Part shown: one piece after another, positions 37,523 through 47,188 of the stretch
Position numbering within the stretch: position 1 is the first letter of the stretch
Layout of the letters: every line of letters begins with the position of its first letter
Source of the DNA: Pseudomonas citri
GTDB taxonomy: Bacteria > Pseudomonadota > Gammaproteobacteria > Pseudomonadales > Pseudomonadaceae
Assembly: GCF_025336485.1 (NCBI RefSeq)
Contig: NZ_JAODAB010000026.1
Span: 1 to 64,000, forward strand
DNA length: 64,000 nt
Direction of reading: 5' to 3'
Program-made: the position numbers and the translations under genes
Notes under the pieces: generated by a model
Told to the model about the DNA's origin: nothing
Databases searched by the model: none
Seen by the model: only the letters and a program-made list of their open reading frames with translations

Positions 37523-37644
37523 CGTCGCCTCCAAATATTACGATTGAAATATTATTCATATAATAATTTTCTGCAAGCGGAAAATCGAGCCGCTGGTCAG
37601 CCAATGGTTTTCGAGGAATAAGAGAATTGGCAGAACGCCAGAAA

Positions 37645-37682
37645 AACAAAAGGGCCATTCAATGATTGAATGACCCTTAAAA
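37645..37682 (-). terminator. Terminator of the tRNA-Ala/Glu cluster
   Basis: TTAAGGGTCATTCAATCATTG and its pairing half end in CCCTTTTGTTT on the minus strand. T/A runs on both sides allow bidirectional use. Confidence 0.85.
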
Positions 37683-37703
37683 ATCCCGCATAGCGGGTAA
37701 TCG

Positions 37704-37779
37704 TGGCGTCCCCTAGGGGACTCGAACCCCTGTTACCGCCGTGAAAGGGCGGTGTCCTAGGCCACTAGACGAAGGGGAC
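37704..37779 (-). tRNA. tRNA-Glu(TTC), copy 2
   Basis: A 76-base tRNA, acceptor GTCCCCT/AGGGGAC, anticodon loop CTTTCAC giving TTC, CCA encoded. It is identical to the copy at 37984-38059. Confidence 0.97.
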
Positions 37780-37854
37780 ACAAACCTTCTGACTTGATCA
37801 GAGCTGAGAACTGATCGATTCAAGGCCGGTGTGGCCAGACCTTGAACTGCAAAT

Positions 37855-37930
<76 letters not shown>

Positions 37931-37983
37931 GGATTTTTCGCCTCGCGGCGGAGTGACATCTTGCAACATCACTTCTGTAAAAC

Positions 37984-38059
37984 TGGCGTCCCCTAGGGGA
38001 CTCGAACCCCTGTTACCGCCGTGAAAGGGCGGTGTCCTAGGCCACTAGACGAAGGGGAC
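37984..38059 (-). tRNA. tRNA-Glu(TTC), copy 1
   Basis: Anticodon TTC, 76 bases with CCA. It is part of a tandemly duplicated Ala-Glu unit; the 75-base spacer to tRNA-Ala is shared with the other unit apart from a few substitutions. Confidence 0.97.
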
Positions 38060-38134
38060 GCAAACCTTCTGACTTGATCAGCACTGAGAACTGATCGATT
38101 CAAGGCCGGTGTGGCCAGACCTTGAACTGCAAAT

Positions 38135-38210
<76 letters not shown>

Positions 38211-38314
38211 TCATCGCTGAGGACGGGGCGAATCTTAAGGGCGTATCGGAGGGCTGTCAAATTTATTTTCAACAAATTTGAAAATTTTTTGCCGGGATAA
38301 CAACCACTTACCGA

Positions 38315-38336
38315 CAAACCCCGGAAAACCGGGGTG
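38315..38336 (-). terminator. Weak terminator after gltX
   Basis: CCCCGG-TTTT-CCGGGG followed by TTTG on the minus strand, 21 bases beyond the gltX stop. The short T run makes it modest. Confidence 0.55.
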
Positions 38337-38356
38337 TGCCCTGCCTCATCGACCGC

Positions 38357-39838
38357 TTAAGCGATCGCGCCCAGCAGTTTTTCCCACTCCTTGTTTTCCT
38401 TCTTCGACACGCCACCGAGCAGATCGATGGCTTGCCGCAGACGGAAACGGGTCAAGTCCGGCCCGAGGATTTCCATCGCGTCGAGCACCGATACCGAGCT
38501 GGCCTGGCCAGTGATCGCGGCGAACATCAACGGCATGGCGTCACGCAGCTTCAGTTCCAAGGATTCGACCACAGCCTGGATGGTCGCGGTGATGCTGTCC
38601 TTTTCCCACTGACGCAAGCTCTCGAGCTTCCACAGGATCAATTGCATCAACTGGCGCACCTGATCGCCAGAGAGCTTCTTGGACTCGAACAACTTCGCAT
38701 CCGGCGTCACGCCACCGGCAAAGAAGAAACCGGCCAATGGGGCGATCTGGCTGAAGGTCTCCACCCTGCCCTGCACATGGGGGGCGATCTTCATCATGTA
38801 CTCAGGGTTCAAGGCCCACTTCTGCACCCGGGCGGCGAACTCTTGCACCGGCAGGTCACGCAGCCATTGGCCGTTGAGCCAGGACAGCTTCTCGATGTCG
38901 AAGATCGGCCCCCCCAGGGAAACCCGCGACAGATCGAAATGCTCGACCATTTCCTGCAGCGAGAACTTCTCGCGTTCGTCCGGCATCGACCAGCCCATGC
39001 GCCCCAGGTAGTTGAGCATGGCCTCGGGCATGAAGCCCATGCGCTCGTAGAAGGTCACCGAGGTCGGGTTCTTGCGCTTGGACAGCTTGCTCTTGTCCGG
39101 GTTACGCAGCAGCGGCATGTAGCACAGCTGCGGTTGCTCCCAGCCGAAGTATTCGTAGAGCAGGATCAATTTCGGCGCCGATGGCAGCCATTCTTCACCG
39201 CGCAACACGTGGGTGATGCCCATCAGGTGATCGTCGACCACGTTTGCCAGGAAGTACGTCGGCAGGCCGTCGGTCTTCATCAGCACTTGCATGTCCATGC
39301 GATCCCACGGGATCTCGACGTCGCCACGCAGCATGTCCGGCACCACGCAGACGCCTTCGGTCGGCACTTTCATGCGGATCACATGGGGTTCGCCGGCCGC
39401 CAGGCGACGGGCCACCTCTTCCTTGGACAGCAGCAACGCACGGCCGTCGTAGCGTGGGGTTTCGCCACGGGCCATCTGCTCGGCGCGCATCTGGTCCAGT
39501 TCTTCGGCGGTGCAGAAGCACGGGAAGGCGTGACCCAGGTCCACCAACTGCTGGCAATACTGCTTGTAGATATCGCCGCGCTCGCTCTGGCGGTACGGAC
39601 CGTGCGGGCCGCCGACGTCCGGACCTTCGCTCCAGTCGATCCCCAGCCAGCGCAGGGCGTCGAAAATCTGCTGCTCGGACTCACGGGTCGAACGCAACTG
39701 ATCAGTGTCTTCGATCCGCAGGATGAACTCGCCGCCATGCTGCTTGGCAAAGCAATAGTTGAACAGAGCGATGTAAGCGGTGCCGACATGGGGATCGCCA
39801 GTGGGCGAAGGCGCGATGCGGGTACGGACGGTGGTCAT
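38357..39838 (-). CDS. gltX: Glutamyl-tRNA synthetase
   Basis: A class I synthetase of 493 residues that charges tRNA-Glu. The HIGH-type motif is PSPTGDPHVGTAYI and the KMSKS-type motif DKSKLSKRKNP (~residue 245). The anticodon-binding helical domain fills the C-terminal third. It is encoded immediately upstream of the tRNA-Ala/Glu cluster on the same strand, with 146 bases between. Cytoplasmic monomer. Confidence 0.97.
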   Translation of the reverse strand: MTTVRTRIAPSPTGDPHVGTAYIALFNYCFAKQHGGEFILRIEDTDQLRSTRESEQQIFDALRWLGIDWSEGPDVGGPHGPYRQSERGDIYKQYCQQLVDLGHAFPCFCTAEELDQMRAEQMARGETPRYDGRALLLSKEEVARRLAAGEPHVIRMKVPTEGVCVVPDMLRGDVEIPWDRMDMQVLMKTDGLPTYFLANVVDDHLMGITHVLRGEEWLPSAPKLILLYEYFGWEQPQLCYMPLLRNPDKSKLSKRKNPTSVTFYERMGFMPEAMLNYLGRMGWSMPDEREKFSLQEMVEHFDLSRVSLGGPIFDIEKLSWLNGQWLRDLPVQEFAARVQKWALNPEYMMKIAPHVQGRVETFSQIAPLAGFFFAGGVTPDAKLFESKKLSGDQVRQLMQLILWKLESLRQWEKDSITATIQAVVESLELKLRDAMPLMFAAITGQASSVSVLDAMEILGPDLTRFRLRQAIDLLGGVSKKENKEWEKLLGAIA

Positions 39839-39953
39839 GGCATGTCTCGGAAAGAAGATAAAAGCGAAGATCGAACAGGGGGCGAATGGTAACAGGCGAT
39901 GGCGGGCGGGCTCCAGTGAGAGCGGGATTTGTGTGGCCCCGGCAGACCGGGCC

Positions 39954-39977
39954 GGCCCTCAATCGCGATTGAGGGCC
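39954..39977. repeat. Perfect 24-bp palindrome
   Basis: GGCCCTCAATCG/CGATTGAGGGCC is a perfect palindrome without loop bases, 19 bases after the uvrB stop. It could form a cruciform or RNA hairpin, but there is no T tract, so its role as a uvrB terminator is uncertain. Confidence 0.6.
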
Positions 39978-39996
39978 ATAGCCTCAGCACAAAACC

Positions 39997-42012
39997 TCAG
40001 ACCGTCAGCAACCGCTCCCGCAACTTGCCAATCTCGTCGCGCAACTGCGCCGCCGCTTCGAACTCCAGGTCCCGGGCCAGTTGGTACATTTTCTCTTCCA
40101 ACTGGCGGATGCGCTTGGTGATCTCGCTGGGCGAACGCAGTTCGGCTTCGTAGCGGGCGCTTTCTTCGGCGGCCTTGGCCATGCCCTTGCGCTTTTTACT
40201 GCGCGAGCCAGGCACGGTGGCACCTTCCATGATATCGGCGACGTCCTTGAACACGCCTTTGGGCGTGATGCCGTTGGCCAGGTTGAAGGCGATCTGCTTA
40301 TCACGACGGCGCTCGGTCTCGCCGATGGCCCGCTCCATGGAGCCGGTCATCTGATCGGCATAGAGAATCGCCCGGCCATTGAGGTTACGTGCGGCGCGAC
40401 CAATGGTCTGGATCAGCGAACGCTCGGAACGCAGGAAACCTTCCTTGTCGGCATCGAGGATCGCCACCAGGGAGACTTCCGGCATGTCCAGGCCTTCGCG
40501 CAGCAGGTTGATGCCCACCAACACGTCGAAGGTGCCCAGGCGCAGGTCGCGGATGATCTCGACCCGCTCCACGGTGTCGATGTCCGAGTGCAGGTAACGC
40601 ACCCGTACGCCATGATCGGCCAGGTAATCGGTGAGGTCTTCGGCCATGCGCTTGGTCAGCGTGGTGACCAGCACCCGCTCCTCCTGGGCCACGCGCTTGT
40701 TGATTTCCGAGAGCAAGTCGTCGACCTGGGTCAACGCCGGTCGCACCTCGACCTGCGGATCCACCAGGCCGGTCGGCCGCACCACCTGCTCGACGACACG
40801 GCCGGCATGCTCGGCCTCGTAGTTGCCGGGCGTGGCCGAGACGAAGATGGTCTGCGGGCTCACGCTTTCCCATTCGTCAAAGCGCATCGGCCGGTTGTCC
40901 AGCGCCGAAGGCAAGCGGAAACCGTATTCCACCAGGGTTTCCTTGCGCGAACGGTCGCCTTTGTACATGGCGCCGACCTGGGGCACGCTGACGTGGGACT
41001 CGTCGATCACCAGCAAGGCGTCGGCCGGCAGGTAGTCGTACAAGGTCGGCGGCGGCGCACCCGCCGGGCGGCCCGACAGGTAGCGCGAGTAGTTTTCGAT
41101 ACCGTTGCAGTAGCCCAGCTCCAGGATCATCTCCAGGTCGAACCGGGTGCGCTGCTCCAGGCGCTGGGCTTCCACCAGCTTGTTGTTCGAGCGCAGGTAT
41201 TCCAGACGTTCCTGAAGCTCGGCCTTGATGCCCTCGATGGCGTCGAGCAAGGTTTCGCGCGGCGTCACGTAGTGACTCTTGGGGTAGAAGGTGAAACGCG
41301 GCAGCTTGCGGATCACCTCGCCCGTCAGCGGATCGAACGCGGAAATGCTTTCGACTTCGTCATCGAACAGCTCGATGCGGATCGCCTCCAGGTCGGATTC
41401 CGCCGGGTAGATGTCGATCACATCACCGCGCACACGGAACGTCGCCCGGGCGAAATCCATGTCGTTGCGGGTGTATTGCAGGTCCGCAAGGCGTCGCAAC
41501 AGTGCCCGCTGATCGAGTTTGTCGCCGCGATCGACGTGCAGCACCATTTTCAGGTACGTCTCCGGGCTGCCCAGGCCGTAGATGCACGACACCGTGGTGA
41601 CGATGATCGCGTCCTTGCGTTCGAGCAATGCCTTGGTCGCCGACAACCGCATCTGTTCGATGTGATCGTTGATCGAGGCGTCCTTCTCGATGAAGGTGTC
41701 CGACGACGGTACATAGGCCTCGGGCTGGTAGTAGTCGTAATAAGAGACGAAGTACTCCACCGCGTTATTGGGGAAAAACGCCTTGAATTCACCGTACAAC
41801 TGCGCCGCCAGGGTCTTGTTCGGCGCCAGCACCAGGGTCGGACGCTGCACCTGGGCAATCACGTTGGCGATGCTGAAGGTCTTGCCCGAGCCGGTCACGC
41901 CGAGCAAGGTCTGATGGGCCAGCCCGGCCTCGATGCCTTCGACCATCAGACGGATGGCTTCCGGCTGGTCGCCTGCCGGCTTGAATCGGGTAACTAGCTG
42001 GAATTCAGACAT
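39997..42012 (-). CDS. uvrB: UvrABC excinuclease subunit B
   Basis: DNA-damage recognition helicase-like subunit, 671 residues. Walker A LGVTGSGKTFSIANV (~39-53), the beta-hairpin region YYDYYQPEAYVPSSDTFIEK, VDESH-type helicase motif LLVIDESHVSVPQ, motif VI QTIGRAARN and the C-terminal UVR domain ITKRIRQLEEKMYQLA that contacts UvrC are all visible. No CTG-N10-CAG LexA box was found upstream. It is divergent from the aminotransferase gene. Confidence 0.97.
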   Translation of the reverse strand: MSEFQLVTRFKPAGDQPEAIRLMVEGIEAGLAHQTLLGVTGSGKTFSIANVIAQVQRPTLVLAPNKTLAAQLYGEFKAFFPNNAVEYFVSYYDYYQPEAYVPSSDTFIEKDASINDHIEQMRLSATKALLERKDAIIVTTVSCIYGLGSPETYLKMVLHVDRGDKLDQRALLRRLADLQYTRNDMDFARATFRVRGDVIDIYPAESDLEAIRIELFDDEVESISAFDPLTGEVIRKLPRFTFYPKSHYVTPRETLLDAIEGIKAELQERLEYLRSNNKLVEAQRLEQRTRFDLEMILELGYCNGIENYSRYLSGRPAGAPPPTLYDYLPADALLVIDESHVSVPQVGAMYKGDRSRKETLVEYGFRLPSALDNRPMRFDEWESVSPQTIFVSATPGNYEAEHAGRVVEQVVRPTGLVDPQVEVRPALTQVDDLLSEINKRVAQEERVLVTTLTKRMAEDLTDYLADHGVRVRYLHSDIDTVERVEIIRDLRLGTFDVLVGINLLREGLDMPEVSLVAILDADKEGFLRSERSLIQTIGRAARNLNGRAILYADQMTGSMERAIGETERRRDKQIAFNLANGITPKGVFKDVADIMEGATVPGSRSKKRKGMAKAAEESARYEAELRSPSEITKRIRQLEEKMYQLARDLEFEAAAQLRDEIGKLRERLLTV

Positions 42013-42345
42013 GACATAACCTCTGGGTTCACTCCTTGTCGGTCAGCCGACAGGAACGAGAAAGACCGAAACGACGGATGTCGCCCGAGGAAAAAGCTGG
42101 AATGCAGACAATGTGGAGGTGAATGCCTTGGCTTTCAAGACGAACGTCCTACACGCCTTGAAGACTTTGACGCGGCGAAGGGACTAACGGTCGAAAAAAA
42201 CGAAAATACTTACCGCAAAAGCCGAATCGCCTGTCGCAGTGCTCCGTGATGGCCTCTATACTAGCTCCCCGTTTGTGCACCGCTCTAGTGCATCCGGCTG
42301 GAGCGCGACACGTCCCCCCCCTACTCCATTCAGAGCCGCGCAATA
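42013..42345. promoter_or_regulatory. Divergent promoter region uvrB/aminotransferase
   Basis: This 333-base interval holds no gene. It must carry both promoters, and the stretch around 42180-42215 is A/T-rich (AAAAAACGAAAATACTTACC). I see no LexA box, riboswitch or strong hairpin. Confidence 0.5.
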
Positions 42346-43542
42346 ATGAGCCTGTTTTCCGCTGTCGAATTGGCACCCCGCGACCCCATCCTGGGCCTCA
42401 ACGAAGCATTCAACGCCGACACCCGCACCGATAAGGTCAACCTGGGCGTAGGTGTTTACTGCAATGAAGAGGGGCGCATTCCACTTTTGCGCGCCGTGGT
42501 CGAAGCCGAGACGATTCGCGTGGCTCAGCACGTTTCCCGTGGTTACCTGCCAATCGACGGCATTGCCGCCTACGACCAGGCGGTCCAGACCCTGCTGTTC
42601 GGCAAGGACTCCCCGCTGATCGCCGCCGGCCGCGTTATCACCACCCAGGCCGTGGGCGGCACCGGCGCACTGAAGATCGGCGCCGACTTCCTCAAGCAAC
42701 TGCTGCCTGACGCCGTCGTGGCCATCAGCGACCCAAGCTGGGAAAACCACCGCGCCCTGTTCGAAACCGCCGGTTTCCCGGTGCAGAACTACCGCTACTA
42801 CGACGCAGCCACCCACGACGTGAACCGTACCGGCCTGCTGGAAGACCTCAACGCCCTGCCCGACCGCTCGATCGTTGTGCTGCACGCCTGCTGCCACAAC
42901 CCGACCGGTGTGGACCTGAGCCCCGAGGACTGGAAAAACGTACTGGCCGTGGTCAAGGCCAAGAACCACGTACCGTTCCTGGACATGGCTTACCAGGGCT
43001 TTGGCGCCGGCATCGACGAAGACGCAGCGGCCGTGCGCCTGTTCGCCGAATCGGGCCTGACCTTCTTTGCCTCCAGCTCGTTCTCCAAGTCGTTCTCCCT
43101 GTACGGCGAGCGCGTGGGTGCCCTGTCGATCGTCAGCGAGTCGAAAGAAGAAAGCGCCCGCGTGCTGTCCCAGGTCAAGCGCGTGATCCGCACCAACTAC
43201 TCCAACCCGCCGACCCACGGCGCCAGCATCGTCGCCGCGGTGCTCAACAGCCCTGAGCTGCGCGCCCAGTGGGAAGACGAACTGGCCGAAATGCGCCTGC
43301 GGATCCGCGGCATGCGCAACCAGATGGTCGACATGCTGGCCAAGGCCGCTCCGCACCATGACTTCAGCTTCGTCGCACGCCAGAGCGGGATGTTCTCCTA
43401 CTCCGGCCTGACCGTTGAACAAGTGACGCGCCTGCGCAACGAGTTCGGCATCTATGCCCTGGACACCGGCCGCATCTGCGTGGCGGCGTTGAACCAGAAC
43501 AACATTGAAGCGGTGACCAAGGCAATCGTTCAGGTGATCTGA
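42346..43542 (+). CDS. Aromatic/aspartate aminotransferase (class I)
   Basis: A PLP transaminase of 398 residues in the AspC/TyrB subgroup, which exchanges amino groups between aspartate or aromatic amino acids and 2-oxoglutarate. The PLP lysine is in FASSSFSKSFSLYGERVGAL, HNPTGVD binds the cofactor, and the substrate-carboxylate Arg lies near SGMFSYSGLT. It lies just left of the genomic island and ends at a strong terminator, so it is not part of the island. Confidence 0.93.
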   Translation: MSLFSAVELAPRDPILGLNEAFNADTRTDKVNLGVGVYCNEEGRIPLLRAVVEAETIRVAQHVSRGYLPIDGIAAYDQAVQTLLFGKDSPLIAAGRVITTQAVGGTGALKIGADFLKQLLPDAVVAISDPSWENHRALFETAGFPVQNYRYYDAATHDVNRTGLLEDLNALPDRSIVVLHACCHNPTGVDLSPEDWKNVLAVVKAKNHVPFLDMAYQGFGAGIDEDAAAVRLFAESGLTFFASSSFSKSFSLYGERVGALSIVSESKEESARVLSQVKRVIRTNYSNPPTHGASIVAAVLNSPELRAQWEDELAEMRLRIRGMRNQMVDMLAKAAPHHDFSFVARQSGMFSYSGLTVEQVTRLRNEFGIYALDTGRICVAALNQNNIEAVTKAIVQVI

Positions 43543-43555
43543 CACGCTGCGCCAT

Positions 43556-43591
43556 GAAAAATGGGAAGCCATCGAGCTTCCCATTTTTTTT
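43556..43591 (+). terminator. Terminator of the aminotransferase gene
   Basis: AAAAATGGGAAGC/GCTTCCCATTTTTTTT with an intervening short loop, 14 bases after the stop. Confidence 0.93.
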
Positions 43592-43681
43592 GAGGTGGGC
43601 CTCTTCCCTGCGGCATACAAGAATGCCCCGTCATCAACTCACGCTTGACTTCTCTTTTCCAATCAGTAACATACGCGCCAT

Positions 43682-43757
<76 letters not shown>

Positions 43758-43799
43758 GACAAGGTTCCAGAGAAGGCTTTCAAAATCTCTGGAACCCCC

Positions 43800-43829
43800 G
43801 AAAAACCCGCCTCCTGGCGGGTTTTTTCG
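43800..43829 (+). terminator. Terminator of tRNA-Asn (island copy)
   Basis: AAAAACCCGCC-TCCT-GGCGGGTTTTTT follows the tRNA by about 45 bases. A near-identical hairpin follows attR at 55342-55371. Confidence 0.93.
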
Positions 43830-43919
43830 TTTTGGCGTTCTGTCGGATTCCGGTGGATACCAGCCATTTTAAGGGTAGAGTTTGGGATACAGGTCAGTTC
43901 GATAAAAGGGAGTACCCTT

Positions 43920-45242
43920 ATGTCGCGCACTACTGCTCCACTCTCCGACGCCGCTTGCCGTTCGGCCAAGCCCACAGACCGCGCCTACAAGCTTTTCGAC
44001 GGCGACGGCCTTTACCTTCTAGTCCAACCCAATGGCCGTAAAGGCTGGCGGCTCCGTTACGTCAAACCTGACGGACGGGAAGGACTGACCTCATTCGGCA
44101 ACTACCCCATCATTGGCCTCGCGGATGCGCGCCGCAAGCGCTTGGAGGTCAAGCGAATGCTGGCGGATGGCATTGACCTTATAGGAGCCAAGAACCAAGC
44201 CAAGACGGACGCTCTGATCAAAGGCCGTACCTTTGAAAGCATTGCCCTCGGCTGGCACACGGAAATGTCAGCCAAGTGGGCACCGGACTATTCCAAGACA
44301 GTGATGAGTCGCCTCAAAACTCACCTCTTCCCGCTGATCGGCGCCCGCGCCATTGTCGACCTTGATACCCACGACCTTATGCGCCCCCTGGACGCGATCA
44401 AGAAGCGCGGAACAATAGACATTGCTTTAAGGGTACAAAACTACCTCCAGAGCATCATGCGCGAGGCAAAGCGCCTCCGGCTTATCACCGTAAACCCTGC
44501 TTACGACCTCGTAGGCTCTATAAAAGCCTCGCGGGTCGTCCACCGCCCCGCCTTATCCTTATCGCGCTTGCCTGAATTGCAGGAACGGATCGATACCTAT
44601 AAAGGCCGCGCACTTACCCGGCTGACGGTCTTGCTGTCGCTGCACGTGTTTGTCCGCTCCAGCGAGCTGCGCTTCGCCCGCTGGAGCGAGTTCGACCTCA
44701 AACGTGGCGTCTGGGAAATACCCGACACACGACCAGCGTTGGAAGGCGTACCCTTTTCCACAAGGGGTACGAAGATGGCAGGCGATATCCATCTTGTACC
44801 CTTATCGCCGCAAGCGATCGCCCTGCTCGAGCAGATCCACGCAATCACAGGCAAATTTGACTTGGTGTTCGCAGGCGATACCAAGTCTTGGAAACCAATG
44901 TCCGAAAACACGGTGAACAGCGCGCTTCGGAAGATGGGGTACGACACCAAATCCGAAATCTGTGGGCATGGGTTTCGTTCGATGGCCTGCAGCGCACTGA
45001 TCGAGTCAGGTTTGTGGACGGACACAGCCATCGAGCGGCAGATGAGCCACAAGGAACGTAACAACGTCCGCGCCGCTTACATCCACAAGGCCGAGTTCAT
45101 CGAGGAGCGAAGGCTGATCATGAACTGGTGGAGTCGCTACCTTGAGGCTAATCAACAGGAGCATCTCAGCCCACGCGAATTCGCCAATCAGACGGGTCCG
45201 AACGTCTCTCGACTAAAAGCAAAACGTGGCGCAACCGAGTAA
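43920..45242 (+). CDS. P4-type tyrosine integrase
   Basis: A site-specific recombinase of 440 residues. A DUF4102 N-domain (~1-90, with KLFDGDGLYLLVQPNGRKGW) precedes core-binding and catalytic domains. Catalytic residues are all visible: Arg246 (VRSSELR), His350-x-x-Arg353 (HGFRSM), His377 (RQMSHKE) and Tyr387 (AAYIHK). The start at MSRTTAPLSDAACR is the family N-terminus; a 57-codon upstream extension would overlap tRNA-Asn. It lies 146 bases past attL and ends before a large hairpin. Confidence 0.95.
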   Translation: MSRTTAPLSDAACRSAKPTDRAYKLFDGDGLYLLVQPNGRKGWRLRYVKPDGREGLTSFGNYPIIGLADARRKRLEVKRMLADGIDLIGAKNQAKTDALIKGRTFESIALGWHTEMSAKWAPDYSKTVMSRLKTHLFPLIGARAIVDLDTHDLMRPLDAIKKRGTIDIALRVQNYLQSIMREAKRLRLITVNPAYDLVGSIKASRVVHRPALSLSRLPELQERIDTYKGRALTRLTVLLSLHVFVRSSELRFARWSEFDLKRGVWEIPDTRPALEGVPFSTRGTKMAGDIHLVPLSPQAIALLEQIHAITGKFDLVFAGDTKSWKPMSENTVNSALRKMGYDTKSEICGHGFRSMACSALIESGLWTDTAIERQMSHKERNNVRAAYIHKAEFIEERRLIMNWWSRYLEANQQEHLSPREFANQTGPNVSRLKAKRGATE

Positions 45243-45955
45243 GCATTCGGTCTTCATATCTTGGTGATCCGCTTGTCCACGCGGGTCCATCCAAGCAGGG
45301 CTGCAAAGCCGCCCTGCTTGGATGGACCTCACTTAAAAAATCCAAAAGCCACACCACTGTCTTTGGGAAACCACGGATTTCCATAGACCGCTTATGCCAT
45401 TCGCAGCCGCAGAATTCTCGAAAAATCGAGCCTTGACCCTGTCTATCGGCGAGCGTAGAAAAGATCGTGCAAGTGCTGTCGTTGACAGCAACCCAGGTAG
45501 CCAGAACCTTTAAGGCTACGCCACACCGTGGTGGTTCTCCCAAAGTGCGATTAGCGTCTGGCGGCTCGCACGGTCACAGCGATGTGATGGATGCCTACTT
45601 TTACCAGTGTGCCCACTGCGGCAACTCATCCCCTTTCATAGCTGCCCTGCAGCAACCTATCCGCTTGGCCATTTCCTTGCGCCAACCTGCGTCCGTCTCT
45701 TTCTCCCGGAAAGAGACGGGCGCTTCAACCGCTGCTGCAGCCTAACTCGTACAAGGCTTTGCGGCATTCCCCCTCGTGACAATCGGCGTGACAAGCACCG
45801 AAGTCACCAGCAACAGCGATGCCGATGATGGTGCCGCAGCCCACAGAATGGACTGCACCTGACTGACAGTCAGGTATGCCCCGGTCGTCGCCTCACTGCC
45901 TTCACCCGACTCAGGATCTCGCGGCGCTGGTCTCGTCAGCCAGTGCAACTGATCC
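45243..45955. other. Non-coding stretch of the island
   Basis: 713 bases between the integrase and the aldolase-like gene. It contains the 17-bp hairpin at 45286-45328. Short open frames exist on both strands (for example 45467-45745 on plus and 45742-45948 on minus, the latter with one hydrophobic stretch), but none has a family, good ribosome-binding site or partner. It is probably debris of lost genes. Confidence 0.45.
45286..45328 (+). terminator. Large perfect hairpin after the integrase
   Basis: GTCCATCCAAGCAGGGC and its exact complement form a 17-bp stem with a 9-base loop (TGCAAAGCC), 43 bases after the integrase stop. The following bases CTCACTTAAAAAA contain A rather than T, so on the minus strand a T run precedes the stem. 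It may be a terminator or an element remnant. Confidence 0.55.
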
Positions 45956-47092
45956 TCACCATCCGTTCAGACGAGACCAATGGTTGATCTCCCCATTTCC
46001 CTCTATAGCCTCGTAGGCTTGGTATTGGGCACCAGTGGCGCAGGCATGGTTGGGCAGAATGCGCAGCCGGGTTCCAATAGGAAACTGCTGCTCGATTTCT
46101 ACCTTTTGGCCTTCCTCGAAAGACACCACACCGTGTTCTTGGTTGGCTGAACGTAACTGAAGCCCGTCGATGAGCTTGCCCTCTGCATCGCAAACCAGGC
46201 CGTAGCCGAAATCGCATTGTTGGGACTGTGTACCGCGGTCGCGACTCATCGCCATCCAGCCGGAATCTGTGATGATCCAGCCCTTCTCTGGCTGATGGCC
46301 GATTACAGTGGTGAGGACGGTCAAGGCGAGTTCGTCCAACTGGCATACGCCGACATTGTGCATGACCAAGTCGAAGAAAACGTACACGCCAGCTCGGAGT
46401 TCGGTGACGCCATCGAGGTGAACGGCGGACAATGCGGTGGGAGTCGAGCCGACACTCACTTCCTGGCACGGCAAGCCCGCTGACCGAATAACCTCAGCAG
46501 CCTTTACACATTCTGAACGCTCAATCTCCGCAATTTCCTGCAGCGCTTCAAGGGTGTTCAGCTTGTAGCTTTCGCCGGCGTGAGTCATCACACCTTTGAG
46601 CATAGCGCCACCTTCGTGAAGGATTCTGGCGATCTCGATCAGCACTGGGTCGTCACTACGAATACCCGAGCGGTGATGGTCACTGTCGACTTCGATGAAA
46701 ACCTCAAACTGCTCGCCATGGGCGCGGCAAAAGTCGGTGATCGCTCTCGCGCCTGCAACGCTGTCAGTGACAATAGTCAGGGAACAACCGGCGCGGCGCA
46801 GTTCCAATGCTTGGTTGAGCTTGGTGGGTGCCATTGCTACGGCGTAGAGAATGTCTGTGATGCCTTGGGCAAAAAAGGCTTGCGCTTCCTTGAGCGTGGA
46901 AACCGTAACTCCTTGGGCTCCAGCCTTTACTTGCGCTGCTACCACCTGCTCGCATTTGGTGGTTTTTACATGGGGCCGTAGCCGTACGCCCAGGCGATCC
47001 GCCTGGTTCTGCATGCGTTGGATGTTGTGCTGCATACGGCTTACATCCACCAGTGCTACGGGGGTATCGAGGGAATCAATGGAGGAAGTCAT
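45956..47092 (-). CDS. DSD1-family PLP enzyme, 3-hydroxyaspartate aldolase (BhcC)-like
   Basis: A fold-type III PLP enzyme of 378 residues (alanine-racemase-like barrel plus D-serine-dehydratase-like C-domain). The PLP lysine is in RLRPHVKTTKCEQ (~residue 43), and the C-terminal metal ligands are in LPNHACATGAQY (His and Cys), as in D-threonine aldolase and D-3-hydroxyaspartate enzymes. Relatives include BhcC, which joins or splits glycine plus glyoxylate and (2R,3S)-beta-hydroxyaspartate. D-threonine aldolase or D-serine/hydroxyaspartate dehydratase are alternatives. It is divergent from a LysR gene (96 bases). The dehydratase and reductase partners lie in the opposing cluster. Cytoplasmic. 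Confidence 0.8.
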   Translation of the reverse strand: MTSSIDSLDTPVALVDVSRMQHNIQRMQNQADRLGVRLRPHVKTTKCEQVVAAQVKAGAQGVTVSTLKEAQAFFAQGITDILYAVAMAPTKLNQALELRRAGCSLTIVTDSVAGARAITDFCRAHGEQFEVFIEVDSDHHRSGIRSDDPVLIEIARILHEGGAMLKGVMTHAGESYKLNTLEALQEIAEIERSECVKAAEVIRSAGLPCQEVSVGSTPTALSAVHLDGVTELRAGVYVFFDLVMHNVGVCQLDELALTVLTTVIGHQPEKGWIITDSGWMAMSRDRGTQSQQCDFGYGLVCDAEGKLIDGLQLRSANQEHGVVSFEEGQKVEIEQQFPIGTRLRILPNHACATGAQYQAYEAIEGNGEINHWSRLNGW

Positions 47093-47188
47093 GAGCTAGA
47101 TCTCGCGAGTGTCTGTGTGTTTGCAACTCTACGCAGTACGGTATATTTTTGGTTAACGATCACTTAAACAAATGTTAAGAACTACTTA

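Noticed and set aside
42013..42345. LexA (SOS) box for uvrB
   Set aside because: No CTG-N10-CAG motif of acceptable spacing seen in the interval.
42346..43542. Aminotransferase as the missing BhcA of the island
   Set aside because: It is a class I AspC/TyrB-type enzyme outside the att repeats, with its own terminator; BhcA belongs to class V. A supporting role cannot be excluded but is not indicated.
45742..45948. 68-codon minus-strand frame just after the aldolase-like gene
   Set aside because: One hydrophobic stretch but no ribosome-binding site or family; kept only as part of the non-coding description.
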